This document shows positions 1 to 8,979 of a stretch of 64,000 nt of DNA, one piece after another. The position numbers and the translations under genes were made by a program. Numbering within the stretch: position 1 is the first letter of the stretch; each line of letters starts with the position of its first letter. The stretch lies in NCBI GenBank assembly GCA_006383075.2, contig SMNH02000008.1, positions 62,001 to 126,000 on the forward strand. The letters are read 5' to 3'. A model generated the notes under the pieces. The model ran no database searches and was not told the DNA's origin. It saw nothing but the letters and a program-made list of their open reading frames with translations. Source of the stretch: Kordia sp. TARA_039_SRF (lineage in GTDB: Bacteria > Bacteroidota > Bacteroidia > Flavobacteriales > Flavobacteriaceae).

Positions 1-915
1 AACTAAAATTTTTTGTTCTACTGCCCATTTTAAATCTCGGCTTGCTGTGGCTTGACTAATGTCTTTGTAATTTAATAAATAATCTTTACGTTTAAAATCA
101 TTGTCTCCAATAATATCTTTATAAAGTTCAATCCTTTCTTTTACTGTAAGGGTTCTATTTTGTGTTTTTAAGAGGTTTTCTAATGCTTGAAGTATTATGT
201 TTAACATAAACTCTATAAATGGCGTCGAAGTCGCCTTTTTATCCGACATACTCAATGCTTTATAATATGCATCTTGGTTTTCTTTTATCAGACTTTCAAC
301 TGGCAGATACTCAAAGACTGGGTACTTCTGCATTAAGATTAATGTTTGCCATAGTCTGCCCATTCTACCATTTCCATCTAAAAAAGGATGAATAAACTCA
401 AACTCATAATGAAAAACACAACTTTTAATTAGCAATATATCTTTATCGTTTTTAAGATAATCGAACAAATCATTCATTAAACCTTTTATCATATCTCCAC
501 TTGGTGCAACGTGTTCAACTTTTGAACCTTTTACAATGCCAACATTTTTAGTACGCAGTTTTCCAGCATCATCAATCAAACCTTTCATAAGGATTGCGTG
601 TACTCTTTCTAAATCCTTTACATTATTAGGATTAAACGCTCGTAATTGCTTATACACTTTTATAGCATTCTGAACTTCTAAAATATCCTTTTGTGGAGCA
701 ATAACTCGTTTATCGTTTAAAAGTGCTGTAATCTGCTCTTCTGTAAGTGTATTGCCCTCAATTTCTAAAGAAGATTGTATTGCTTTTATACGGTTCTTTT
801 TTCTTAGTTCTGTTGGAGGCTTGTATAAGTGTGTAGCATTAATTTCACCCAAACGTTCTGAAATGGCTACAACTAATTTTAAAATGGTATCGGTAATCTG
901 ATAAGGCGGTTTCAT
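1..915 (-). CDS. Fic family protein (class II-like), C-terminus cut by window edge
   Basis: The 305 residues present run off the left edge without a stop. Fic proteins transfer AMP (or another phosphate-containing group) to a hydroxyl side chain of a target protein. The catalytic motif HPFLDGNGRMGR begins at His176 and is intact. An inhibitory-helix motif of the (S/T)xxxE(G/N) type, SLEIEG, lies near residues 49-54, in front of the Fic core, which is the class II arrangement; its Glu would block ATP positioning. The last 45 or so residues look like the winged-helix domain often fused to this subfamily. The ATG lies just downstream of a promoter-like box and two identical palindromes, so self-regulation is plausible (inference). 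No antitoxin gene is visible upstream; a downstream partner would lie outside the window. Confidence 0.9.
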   Translation of the reverse strand, partial: MKPPYQITDTILKLVVAISERLGEINATHLYKPPTELRKKNRIKAIQSSLEIEGNTLTEEQITALLNDKRVIAPQKDILEVQNAIKVYKQLRAFNPNNVKDLERVHAILMKGLIDDAGKLRTKNVGIVKGSKVEHVAPSGDMIKGLMNDLFDYLKNDKDILLIKSCVFHYEFEFIHPFLDGNGRMGRLWQTLILMQKYPVFEYLPVESLIKENQDAYYKALSMSDKKATSTPFIEFMLNIILQALENLLKTQNRTLTVKERIELYKDIIGDNDFKRKDYLLNYKDISQATASRDLKWAVEQKILV

Positions 916-918
916 TTA

Positions 919-942
919 TGATAGTATCATTTGATAGTATCA
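919..942 (-). promoter_or_regulatory. Two identical 11-bp palindromes, candidate operator of the Fic gene
   Basis: TGATAGTATCA occurs at 919-929 and again at 932-942. Each copy is a perfect inverted repeat around a central base, and the two are spaced 13 bp start to start. They fill the stretch between the promoter-like box (943-950) and the Fic start codon, so a protein bound here would cover the transcription start. The Fic protein's own winged-helix domain is the obvious candidate ligand (inference). Confidence 0.6.
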
Positions 943-950
943 CAAAGATA
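943..950 (-). promoter_or_regulatory. Promoter -7 box for the Fic gene
   Basis: The minus strand reads TATCTTTG, an exact match to the Bacteroidota -7 consensus TAnnTTTG. Transcription would begin about 21 nt upstream of the ATG, inside the twin palindromes. No clear -33 TTTG was found. Confidence 0.5.
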
Positions 951-1121
951 AAAGATAATATTTAAAATGGCGATATTTTCTAAAGTCACTTTCTATTCCT
1001 TATTACTCTACACTTGAGTTTGATATTTTGACTTGAAACTAAATTGTAAGAGCTAAACAAGGCTTTAAATATTAATAGTCAACTATAACTACAATAGTTT
1101 ACATCACTTCATCATCAAAAA

Positions 1122-2513
1122 TCACTTCCCAATACAAAAATTCGCAAAGATATTTCCGAGTAAATCATCGGTTGTGATTTCTCCTGTGATTTCTCCAAAA
1201 TGGAATAATGCTTGACGAATATCAATTGCCATTAAATCGCCTGACAATCCAGATTCGAGTCCGTAATGTACTTTGTCGATTTCTTCCAACGCTTTTAATA
1301 AGGCATCGTAATGGCGTGTGTTGGTAATGATGGTTTCGTTGTTTCGTAACGCGCCTGTATTGACGAAGGAAACAAGTTTTTCTTTCAGCGAATCTACACC
1401 AGTATTTTCTTTGGCAGAAAGCAAATGTACATCTTCAATTTCCGCTTGCAGTTGTTCAATTTGGGATTGTTGAAGCTTGTCGATTTTATTAGCAACAATG
1501 ATAAGTGGTTTTTGAGGATATTTATTTTTAATTTTTCCAATTTCCGTTTTAAGCAATGCCAAACGCTCATCTGTTAATTGTAGACTGTCAATTAAGTAAA
1601 TAACCACTTGCGCTTGTTCAATTTTTTCAAAAGTCTTTTGAATTCCGATGCTTTCTACGACATCTTTGGTATCACGAATTCCAGCGGTATCAATGAATCG
1701 GAAGCCAATTCCGTCAATGACCAATTCATCTTCAATCGTATCTCGTGTGGTTCCTGCAATGTCAGAAACAATAGCGCGTTCTTCGTTTAATAAAGCATTT
1801 AGTAAGGTAGATTTCCCAACATTCGGTTCGCCGACAATTGCTACAGGAATTCCGTTTTTAATAACGTTTCCAACCGCAAACGAATCAATCAATCTTTTTA
1901 GCACAAATTGAATACGCTCAATTAGCACTTTAAATTGTGTACGATCAGCAAATTCGACATCTTCTTCGGCAAAATCGAGTTCCAATTCAATTAAAGAGGC
2001 AAAATTCAACAATTCTTCTCGCAGATTCTTGATTTCGTTACTAAATCCGCCACGCATTTGTTGCATTGCCAATTGATGTGAAGCTTCGGAATCGCTCGCT
2101 ATCAAATCTGCCACGGCTTCTGCTTGTGACAAATCGAGTTTTCCGTTGAGAAATGCACGTAAAGTGAATTCGCCCGCATTCGCGTTTCTACAGCCGTTTC
2201 GCAATAATAATTGAATGATTTGCTGCTGAATGTACACTGAACCATGACACGAAATTTCAATCGTATTTTCGCCCGTGTAGGAGTGTGGTCCTTTAAAAAC
2301 AGACACCAACACTTCATCCAAATAGCGGTTTTCATCCACAATATGACCTAAATGAATGGTGTGCGACTTTTGCTTTGTCAATTTTTTATTACGAATCGAT
2401 TTAAAAAGCGGTTCGCAAATCGCAATTGCTTCTTTTCCCGAAACGCGAATCACAGAAATCGCGCCAGCTCCCGAAGGTGTTGCCAAAGCCACAATGGTAT
2501 CATTTGGAATCAT
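1122..2513 (-). CDS. mnmE: tRNA modification GTPase MnmE (TrmE)
   Basis: MnmE works with MnmG in the cytoplasm to put the cmnm5 group on the wobble uridine of several tRNAs, using tetrahydrofolate and GTP. The 463 residues match the usual length. The N-terminal TrmE domain covers about 1-120. The G domain has GEPNVGKST (228-236), GTTRD (254-258), DTAG (275-278) and NKID (342-345). The protein ends in CIGK, the family's C-terminal motif with the functional Cys. It stands alone: spacers of about 200 bp separate it from the Fic gene and from dnaN. The ATG fits the normal family N-terminus. Confidence 0.97.
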   Translation of the reverse strand: MIPNDTIVALATPSGAGAISVIRVSGKEAIAICEPLFKSIRNKKLTKQKSHTIHLGHIVDENRYLDEVLVSVFKGPHSYTGENTIEISCHGSVYIQQQIIQLLLRNGCRNANAGEFTLRAFLNGKLDLSQAEAVADLIASDSEASHQLAMQQMRGGFSNEIKNLREELLNFASLIELELDFAEEDVEFADRTQFKVLIERIQFVLKRLIDSFAVGNVIKNGIPVAIVGEPNVGKSTLLNALLNEERAIVSDIAGTTRDTIEDELVIDGIGFRFIDTAGIRDTKDVVESIGIQKTFEKIEQAQVVIYLIDSLQLTDERLALLKTEIGKIKNKYPQKPLIIVANKIDKLQQSQIEQLQAEIEDVHLLSAKENTGVDSLKEKLVSFVNTGALRNNETIITNTRHYDALLKALEEIDKVHYGLESGLSGDLMAIDIRQALFHFGEITGEITTDDLLGNIFANFCIGK

Positions 2514-2740
2514 AGATTAAATTTTGTGCAAAAATAGGGAAATTTATCGGGTGTTTGGTGTTGGGTTTTGGGGCGCTTCGCTTTTTGGTGTTTTTATGTT
2601 CGTTATTCGTTCTTCGTGTTTTGTTCTTTGTAGTTCCCGAATAACGAACAAACAACAAAAACAAAAAATCCGCTACACACACTTGCATAACGGATTTCAC
2701 TATATTTTTCAAAAGGCTCTTGGGAAAAGCACTAAAACCT

Positions 2741-2762
2741 AACACCCAAAACCCAACACCTA
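2741..2762. repeat. AC-rich dispersed word overlapping the dnaN stop codon
   Basis: The CACCCAAAACCCAACACC word occurs here and again at 8951-8972 just upstream of purC. Related or reverse-complement forms lie at 2549-2573, 29389-29407 (just upstream of a glycosyltransferase start) and 32191-32214. The copies hug gene ends. Apart from this, the spacer 2514-2759 holds only low-complexity DNA. Confidence 0.6.
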
Positions 2763-3878
2763 ATTATTCAACATCACCGGCATCACCAACATTGTAATAT
2801 GTTCTCCTTCGTCTAGACCGTCGATTGGCGTTAGAATTCCTGCTCGGTTTGGTAAAGACATTTCTAAAGAAACATCGTCAGAGCTTAAGTTGTTAAGCAT
2901 TTCAGTCAAGAAACGCGAGTTGAAACCAATTTGCATGTCATCACCTTGATAATCGCAGGTTAAACGCTCTTCTGCTTTGTTTGAGTAATCGATATCTTCT
3001 GCTGAAATATTCAATTCTGCACCAGCAATTTTTAAACGAATTTGATGTGTTGTTTTGTTAGAGAAAATGCTCACACGACGAACCGAGTTTAAAAACTGAT
3101 TACGGTTGATTTCTAATTTATTAGGATTCTCTTTTGGAATCACCGCTTCATAGTTTGGATATTTTCCATCAATCAAACGACAGATTAATACGGTGTTGTC
3201 AAAAGAAAATTTCGCATTGCTATCATTATATTCAATCAATACTTCGTCTTCGCTTCCGCCTAAAATTCCTTTTAAGAGAGTTAAAGGCTTTTTCGGCATA
3301 ATAAATTCCGCTACTTGTGAAGCACTTAAATCTGCACGTTGATACTTTACTAACTTGTGTGCATCGGTAGCAACAAACGTTAAATTTTCAGGAGAAAACT
3401 GGAAAAATACACCGCTCATCACAGGACGCAAATCATCGTTTCCAGAAGCAAAAATTGTTTTGCTAATTGCTGTTGCTAACACATCACCTTCAATCGTAGT
3501 TGAACTTGGTTCTTTCAACTCTACAGCAGCAGGAAATTCGTCTCCATCAGCATACGCCAAGGCATATTTACCATGATTTGAGCTGATTTCAACCGTATTA
3601 TTATCTTCCACAACAAAAGTCAACGGTTGCTCTGGGAAGGTTTTTAAAGTATCTAATAATAACTTTGCAGGTACTGCAATATTTCCTGTACTGTCAGATT
3701 CTACGGTTAACACAGAAGACATCGTGGTTTCTAAATCGGATGCAGACACTTTCAATTCATTTTCGTTGAGTTGAAAAAGGAAATTGTCTAAAATAGGTAA
3801 GGTATTGCTGTTGTTGATAACGCCGCCCAAAACTTGCAGCTGCTTTAATAGATATGTGCTTGATACAATAAATTTCAT
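2760..3878 (-). CDS. dnaN: DNA polymerase III beta sliding clamp
   Basis: The clamp is a ring-shaped homodimer that tethers the replicative polymerase to DNA. I chose the ATG giving MKFIVSSTYLLKQLQ (372 residues), which is the family's normal N-terminus; a longer reading adds nine residues from the leader. Three clamp domains are expected, and typical segments are present, for example the run ending in MLVMPVMLNN at the C-terminus. The gene stands alone and is not next to dnaA or recF, which is common in Bacteroidota. A promoter-like box lies about 105 bp upstream. Confidence 0.97.
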   Translation of the reverse strand: MKFIVSSTYLLKQLQVLGGVINNSNTLPILDNFLFQLNENELKVSASDLETTMSSVLTVESDSTGNIAVPAKLLLDTLKTFPEQPLTFVVEDNNTVEISSNHGKYALAYADGDEFPAAVELKEPSSTTIEGDVLATAISKTIFASGNDDLRPVMSGVFFQFSPENLTFVATDAHKLVKYQRADLSASQVAEFIMPKKPLTLLKGILGGSEDEVLIEYNDSNAKFSFDNTVLICRLIDGKYPNYEAVIPKENPNKLEINRNQFLNSVRRVSIFSNKTTHQIRLKIAGAELNISAEDIDYSNKAEERLTCDYQGDDMQIGFNSRFLTEMLNNLSSDDVSLEMSLPNRAGILTPIDGLDEGEHITMLVMPVMLNN

Positions 3879-3983
3879 GTGATTGTGTGCTATATTAATG
3901 TTCAAAAATAATTCTTCCCAATCAAATTACATAGCTTTTCAGTTGCAAATTGAAGTGAAAAGAATCACTTTGTGATATTCTTA

Positions 3984-3991
3984 CAAATATA
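3984..3991 (-). promoter_or_regulatory. Promoter -7 box for dnaN
   Basis: The minus strand reads TATATTTG, matching TAnnTTTG. It predicts a leader of about 100 nt before the dnaN ATG. A TTTC lies about 19 bp upstream as a weak -33 element. Confidence 0.4.
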
Positions 3992-4030
3992 TCTCAAAAG
4001 TCATTGTAAAGAAAGGAAACTTATTAACAA

Positions 4031-5686
4031 CTATTTTGCGTATTTGCGCTTGCGAATATAGTTAAAAACGACACCAAAAATAGCAAGGATAGCCAACGGA
4101 AAGCCAATGTTTATCCACTGCCAGAACCCTTTTTCGTCTGTTATTTTTTGATTGTCTAAAAAGGCTAGTTTTAATTCTTTGGAACGAATGTTTATAAGTC
4201 CGTTGTTGTCCAACAGGTAATTTACCGAATTTAACAGGAATTCTTTGTTTCCATATTGACGTTGTGTGATGATGTCAAAGCCTAATTCTTGTGGTCGTCC
4301 ACGCGAGATTTGATTTTTGATAACGTCGCCGTCTGCCACAACTATCATTTTAGATGCTCCTTCTGTTTTTTCGTTATCGAGCTGGAACGGTTTTACACGA
4401 TTTTTGTATACAGATTGAAAAGTTCCTGCTACCAACACGGCTAAATTCTGATTGCCTTTTCCTTGATAGGTTTCGGCTTCAGGCTCGTTTTCGATGATGT
4501 TTAACGAAATTTCTTTAGGAATACCGACCAATTTTGAACGCGGTGAACTTTTAAGTAATACCGTTTTTTCAGGACCTTTTGGCAACACATCAATTTGATT
4601 GGCAAACTCAAAGCGAACCAAGTTGATATTGTTCGTAATTGGATGATTCAAATCGGTTTGTGCGAGCGGATTGTAACGCCATTGCACAGGCAAATATTGC
4701 GTGTTGCTACCTTCGCCAAATTCCATTCCGATGGCACCGCATTGCATGTCGTTCACCAATTTCGGATTAACGCGAATTCCGTGATCTAGAAAATAATCTG
4801 TCAATCCTAAATCTCTTGGAAATGCCAAGGTTTTTCCTTTTTCGCGAATGCTGTCTAGTTCTGCTTGCGCCGTTTCCACCAACCACAACGATTTTCCGCC
4901 TTGCATGGTGTATTGGTCTAAAATGTATTTTTCTTCGTCTGAAAATTTGGTTGTTGGTTTTGCAATAATTGCCAAATCAAAACGGTTGAGGTTTTCCAGT
5001 GATTTCTGTGGGTTTTCTGGAAACGCTTTAATGTCAAACGGTGCAATTCGATAGTATTCTTTCAAACCTTGCAAAAAACTTGCAATGTAAATATCGTCCA
5101 ACTCGCCATTTCCTTTTAAAATAGCGATGGTTTGTTTTTCCAGCAATGTCAATTTGGAAAACGCATCTGCAAAAGCATATTCTAAATGTTGAACAGAATT
5201 GGCAATTTGCTCGTTTTCCGAATTAGCAAGATTGTTTTTGTACAAAGAAACATTGACAATTTTATTTTCGTATTGTGCAATTGCCCACGGATACACGACT
5301 TCTTGCGAAACTTTATTCGCGACTTCTTCGGTAACGTATCGCGGTGGCATTTGGTTTTCTTTCAAATAATCAACAGCATTTTCTTCAATCGGATCTACAA
5401 ATACGTATTCAATATTGTCATTATATGCTGCGAATTCTTCTAACAATTGCACGGTTTCATCTGCCAAACGCTTGTATTCTGTTGGCAAATCTCCTTTTAA
5501 GAAAATGGTAACTCGTAATGGTGATTGTACTTTGGTAACAGTATTTTTTGCGGCTTCTGAAAGTGTGTAACGCTTATCTTTGGTTAAGTCGAAACGTGTA
5601 AAGATACTGCTCGAAACGACATTTAAAATAATCAATCCGACCAAAACCAAGAGTATTTTTACAGGAATAGAAATTTCTTTTTTCAA
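4031..5686 (-). CDS. gldG: Gliding motility ABC transporter auxiliary protein GldG
   Basis: GldG is the auxiliary component of the GldA-GldF-GldG ABC transporter linked to Bacteroidota gliding. The 551 residues are near the family length. An N-terminal membrane segment (about 9-30), a long periplasmic ABC-auxiliary domain and a C-terminal membrane segment (about 520-545, followed by RKRKYAK) can be seen. The start is probably TTG, two bases after the gldF stop; no closer ATG restores the MKKEISIPVKIL N-terminus. Close spacing shows co-transcription with gldF. The ATPase gldA is not in this window, so it is encoded elsewhere. Confidence 0.93.
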   Translation of the reverse strand: MKKEISIPVKILLVLVGLIILNVVSSSIFTRFDLTKDKRYTLSEAAKNTVTKVQSPLRVTIFLKGDLPTEYKRLADETVQLLEEFAAYNDNIEYVFVDPIEENAVDYLKENQMPPRYVTEEVANKVSQEVVYPWAIAQYENKIVNVSLYKNNLANSENEQIANSVQHLEYAFADAFSKLTLLEKQTIAILKGNGELDDIYIASFLQGLKEYYRIAPFDIKAFPENPQKSLENLNRFDLAIIAKPTTKFSDEEKYILDQYTMQGGKSLWLVETAQAELDSIREKGKTLAFPRDLGLTDYFLDHGIRVNPKLVNDMQCGAIGMEFGEGSNTQYLPVQWRYNPLAQTDLNHPITNNINLVRFEFANQIDVLPKGPEKTVLLKSSPRSKLVGIPKEISLNIIENEPEAETYQGKGNQNLAVLVAGTFQSVYKNRVKPFQLDNEKTEGASKMIVVADGDVIKNQISRGRPQELGFDIITQRQYGNKEFLLNSVNYLLDNNGLINIRSKELKLAFLDNQKITDEKGFWQWINIGFPLAILAIFGVVFNYIRKRKYAK

Positions 5687-5688
5687 GC

Positions 5689-6414
5689 TTATCGTTTTTT
5701 GAGTTGCACAACTGTTAGAAATAAAAAGAATGCGGTTACGCTTAGGAAATATATCACATCACGCGTATCAATCACGCCGCGCGCTATACTGTCGAAATGA
5801 CGCTTCATGCCGATTTTCTCAACCGTAGGATTCAAATCGCCGAACACATCTGCGGAAGCGATACCTTCAAAGCCAAAATACATGACAAAACAGATAAAAA
5901 CCGCTGCGATAAACGCTACAATTTGATTTTGCGAAAGCGTTGACGTAAACACGCCAATACTTGTATACGCCGCAATTAAGAACAGTAAACCAAAGTAGGA
6001 GCCAAGTGTGCTACCAACGTCCAAATTTCCTGTAGGATTTCCCAAATTCCAAACAGTGTATATGTATAACAATGTTGGAATTAGCGCAAGAAGAATCAAC
6101 ACAAACGCGCCCAGATATTTTCCCAGCACAATTTGCCAACCTGAAATAGGTTTTGTCAATAACAATTCGAGCGTTCCCAAGCGTTTTTCTTCCGAGAAAC
6201 TTCGCATGGTAATTGCTGGAATGAGAAAGATAAGAATCCACGGTGCTAGCGTGAAAAATGGCGTTAAATCTGCAAATCCGTAATCGAGGATGTTGAATTC
6301 GCTTTTAAAAAACCATAAGAATAATCCGTTAAGAATTAAAAAAATGGCAATCACCAAGTATCCTATCGACGAGGAAAAAAACGAGTTGATTTCTTTTTTG
6401 AGTATGGCTAACAT
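5689..6414 (-). CDS. gldF: Gliding motility ABC transporter permease GldF
   Basis: This is the membrane permease of the GldAFG transporter, of the ABC-2 type. The 241 residues hold about six hydrophobic segments, starting with one near 16-38. The cytoplasmic loop with EEKRLGTLELLLTKP is typical of ABC-2 permeases. It lies directly upstream of gldG with two bases between stop and start, so the two form an operon. The start is an ordinary ATG. Confidence 0.94.
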   Translation of the reverse strand: MLAILKKEINSFFSSSIGYLVIAIFLILNGLFLWFFKSEFNILDYGFADLTPFFTLAPWILIFLIPAITMRSFSEEKRLGTLELLLTKPISGWQIVLGKYLGAFVLILLALIPTLLYIYTVWNLGNPTGNLDVGSTLGSYFGLLFLIAAYTSIGVFTSTLSQNQIVAFIAAVFICFVMYFGFEGIASADVFGDLNPTVEKIGMKRHFDSIARGVIDTRDVIYFLSVTAFFLFLTVVQLKKR

Positions 6415-6468
6415 GTAGTGTTATTTCTTTTGAATGTGTAACGTTTGCTTCTGTATTCTAGTATTTTT

Positions 6469-6765
6469 TTAGGATAAACTTACCAATTTGTCCACACTCC
6501 ACGCGTACGGTTTGTCGTTAAACATGGCTTTGGTTTGCTTCCATACATTTTTAAACAAATCCGAATTTCGATAGGCTTCCAAATCATCTACATGTCGCCA
6601 ATGACTGTAGGTAAAGAAGATTTCAGGATTGTTTTTATCTTGATACAACTCCAAAAATTCACAACCTTCACGATTTTTGATGGACTGTTTTTTTTCTTCA
6701 AACATTGCCAAAAAATCGGGAATGTATTTTTGGTGAAAGCTCATTTTTACGATGCGTACAAACAT
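6469..6765 (-). CDS. Antibiotic biosynthesis monooxygenase (ABM) domain protein
   Basis: A 98-residue single-domain protein of the dimeric alpha/beta-barrel ABM type. Typical features are the N-terminal strand MFVRIVKMSF, the central CEFLELYQD strand and a helix containing HVDDLEAYRNSDLF. Despite the family name, most such proteins have unknown or mild oxygenase/isomerase activity. Its ATG follows the stop of the SAM hydroxide adenosyltransferase gene by one base, so both sit on one transcript. The substrate cannot be inferred. Confidence 0.8.
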   Translation of the reverse strand: MFVRIVKMSFHQKYIPDFLAMFEEKKQSIKNREGCEFLELYQDKNNPEIFFTYSHWRHVDDLEAYRNSDLFKNVWKQTKAMFNDKPYAWSVDKLVSLS

Positions 6766-6766
6766 A

Positions 6767-7600
6767 TTAAGAACTAAAATTTATGGTTATGGTATCTCTG
6801 AATCGCAAACCGAAAAGGGTAGAAGCGCTTCCAACCGTTTGCGGATTGCTTTTATAAATTGCCAATTCTAAAAAATTTGCCGAATTGAACAACGCTAACT
6901 TTTTCCCATCTTCTTCGCGTTTGTGTTTTTCTAGGTTGAAATTTATCGCGTCGCTGTAACATTCGTGAATGGTTCTAAACTTGTAATTTCGTGCTGAAAT
7001 CTCGAATTTTCGACCTTTTCCAACGTCTTTAAACAACTTTCTTGAAACATTCGTAATCACGTTGCCATAATTGTCAATATAAATCACATTTCCAATAATT
7101 TGTGTTTCATCCGTATTTACTACAGGTTTGATGCCTCTTAAATGTTTTATGTTTTGAATGGTTTTTCCAATTACTTCCAACGTTCCACCACGTGCAATGT
7201 GACAGGCAACTTGCACAAACACATCCAACACGGGAAAATTCGTCTCAATCCGATCGTGAATATTAATTTCTACAATCTTTTCAGGGACAATCTCAGAAGC
7301 AATCAAACTCATAATGCCATTATCGGCACACACAAAAAAATGGCCGTCCAATTTGAGCGCAATATGCTTATTTTCAGGATTCAACTCTGAGTCGATTCCG
7401 ATAATATGAATACTACCTTTCGGGAAGCTATTAAAGGCATTTTGAATAACATACGCCGCTTCCGTAATGCTAAATGGATTGATACTGTGTGAGATATCAA
7501 CAATACGAACATCGGGTAGCTCACTATAAATAGCTCCTTTAACTGCGCCCACAAAATGGTCTTTTTCCCCAAAATCAGTTGTCAAAGTTATAATTGCCAT
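6767..7600 (-). CDS. SAM hydroxide adenosyltransferase (DUF62 family)
   Basis: The 277-residue protein belongs to the DUF62 family, related to fluorinase and chlorinase, whose members hydrolyse S-adenosylmethionine to adenosine and methionine. The N-terminus ITLTTDFGEKDHFVGAVKG carries the conserved TDFG with catalytic Asp, and the FVCADNG segment and IDNYGNVITN motif are also present. The 23-residue loop typical of true fluorinases is not evident, which favours hydroxide as nucleophile (known for the family, inferred here). It is the first gene of a pair with the ABM protein and is divergent from phoH. Confidence 0.88.
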   Translation of the reverse strand: MAIITLTTDFGEKDHFVGAVKGAIYSELPDVRIVDISHSINPFSITEAAYVIQNAFNSFPKGSIHIIGIDSELNPENKHIALKLDGHFFVCADNGIMSLIASEIVPEKIVEINIHDRIETNFPVLDVFVQVACHIARGGTLEVIGKTIQNIKHLRGIKPVVNTDETQIIGNVIYIDNYGNVITNVSRKLFKDVGKGRKFEISARNYKFRTIHECYSDAINFNLEKHKREEDGKKLALFNSANFLELAIYKSNPQTVGSASTLFGLRFRDTITINFSS

Positions 7601-7646
7601 TGGCGAATTGTTGATATTTTTTTAAGTTTAATCTATTAAAAAATGG

Positions 7647-7667
7647 TAAGTTTGCTTTGCAAATCTA
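7647..7667. promoter_or_regulatory. Overlapping face-to-face -7 boxes between DUF62 gene and phoH
   Basis: The plus strand reads TAAGTTTG at 7647-7654 and the minus strand reads TAGATTTG at 7660-7667. Both match TAnnTTTG, and only five bases separate them. The first would drive phoH and the second the DUF62-ABM pair. Both transcription starts would fall inside this element, so the two promoters should exclude each other (inference). Confidence 0.5.
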
Positions 7668-7708
7668 AAAAAACAAAACGGAAATCTAATCTTTAATACG
7701 AGTCGCTT

Positions 7709-8662
7709 TTGAACGAAATTATTTTTGAACTTTCAGAAATCAGTCCACGAGAGTTTTTTGGTCATCAAAACACCAATATAGAATTGCTTAAAAAATACTT
7801 TCCAAAACTAAAAATTGTCGCTAGAGGAAATAAAATTAAAGCCTATGGCGATGAAGCATTATTGGAAGAATTTGATAAGCGTTTGACCATGTTGATGGAG
7901 CATTTTGCCAAATACAATAAAATAGACGAAAACGTCATTGAACGCGTATTGACAAGTCAAAGTTCCAAAGATTATGATACCTCAGAAGCGAGTGGAGAAG
8001 TGTTGGTACATGGTTCCAATGGAAAACTCATCAAAGCCATGACGGCAAATCAGCGCAAGTTGGTAGAATTGATGAACAAAAACGATATGGTGTTTGCCAT
8101 TGGACCAGCAGGAACGGGAAAAACGTATACAGGAGTGGCTTTGGCAGTAAGAGCGTTGAAAAATAAAGAAGTACGACGCATCATTTTAACACGTCCAGCC
8201 GTTGAAGCGGGCGAAAGTTTAGGTTTTTTACCTGGCGATTTAAAAGAAAAACTCGATCCGTATATGCAACCATTGTACGATGCGTTACGCGATATGATTC
8301 CGCCAGAAAAATTAGCAAAATATATTGAAGACGGTACCATTCAAATTGCGCCAATGGCATTTATGCGTGGACGTACGTTAGACAATGCGTTTGTCATTTT
8401 AGATGAAGCACAAAATACCACGCATGCGCAAATGAAGATGTTTTTGACACGTATGGGAAAAAATGCAAAATTCATGCTGACGGGCGATCCGGGACAAATT
8501 GATTTGCCTAGAAGGGTCATTTCTGGACTAAAAGAAGCGTTATTGGTATTGAAAGACATCAAAGGTATCGGAATAATTTACTTGGATGATAAAGACGTTG
8601 TACGTCACAGACTCGTGAAGAAAGTAATTGAGGCATATAAAAGTATAGAGCATCAGAATTGA
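7709..8662 (+). CDS. PhoH family P-loop ATPase
   Basis: A 317-residue cytoplasmic protein of the PhoH/PhoL family, ATPases linked to RNA handling. The P-loop GPAGTGKT lies at 132-139 and the Walker B-like FVILDEAQNTT at about 229-239. A TGDPGQIDLP segment follows. The start is TTG, giving MNEIIFELSEISPREFFG, which resembles the normal N-terminus of flavobacterial homologues; I saw no better ATG. It is divergent from the DUF62 gene with shared promoter DNA. The downstream spacer is filled with repeats. Confidence 0.92.
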   Translation: MNEIIFELSEISPREFFGHQNTNIELLKKYFPKLKIVARGNKIKAYGDEALLEEFDKRLTMLMEHFAKYNKIDENVIERVLTSQSSKDYDTSEASGEVLVHGSNGKLIKAMTANQRKLVELMNKNDMVFAIGPAGTGKTYTGVALAVRALKNKEVRRIILTRPAVEAGESLGFLPGDLKEKLDPYMQPLYDALRDMIPPEKLAKYIEDGTIQIAPMAFMRGRTLDNAFVILDEAQNTTHAQMKMFLTRMGKNAKFMLTGDPGQIDLPRRVISGLKEALLVLKDIKGIGIIYLDDKDVVRHRLVKKVIEAYKSIEHQN

Positions 8663-8979
8663 TATTAGAAGTGAGATGTTTTTAAATAAAAATATATGAT
8701 TCTAAAACGTCACTTCGAGTGAAATTCTGTCATATCGAGCGCAGTCGAGATAGATAGAATTTAGTATCGAGAAGTACTTTGAATCGTAATTTTAATATCA
8801 AAGCACTTCTCGATACAATTTTTCTACGAAAAATCACTCGAAGTGACGGTTGCTTTCAATCAAAAAAACAAACAACAAGAAGAAAAAAGAGTCAGGATTT
8901 AAGAGTAAAGACGAATCGACAAAAAACAAACAACAAAAAACCTAAAACCAAACACCCAAAACCCAACACCTAAAAGAAA
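8663..8979. repeat. Spacer with nested REP-like inverted repeat
   Basis: The outer arms are CGTCACTTCGAGTGA at 8708-8722 and its complement at 8834-8848. The inner arms are at 8765-8782 and 8798-8815, with one mismatch. Between left arms lies the 16-bp word TCGAGCGCAGTCGAGA (8735-8750). The rest, about 8865-8975, is A-rich low-complexity DNA ending in the AC-rich word just before purC. No gene is seen. Confidence 0.8.

Noticed and set aside
2500-2745. 81-codon open frame upstream of mnmE
   Set aside because: It is made of AC-rich and low-complexity DNA and has no convincing start or composition.
3879-3905. Longer start for dnaN
   Set aside because: Nine extra residues do not fit the family N-terminus; the internal ATG gives the standard start.
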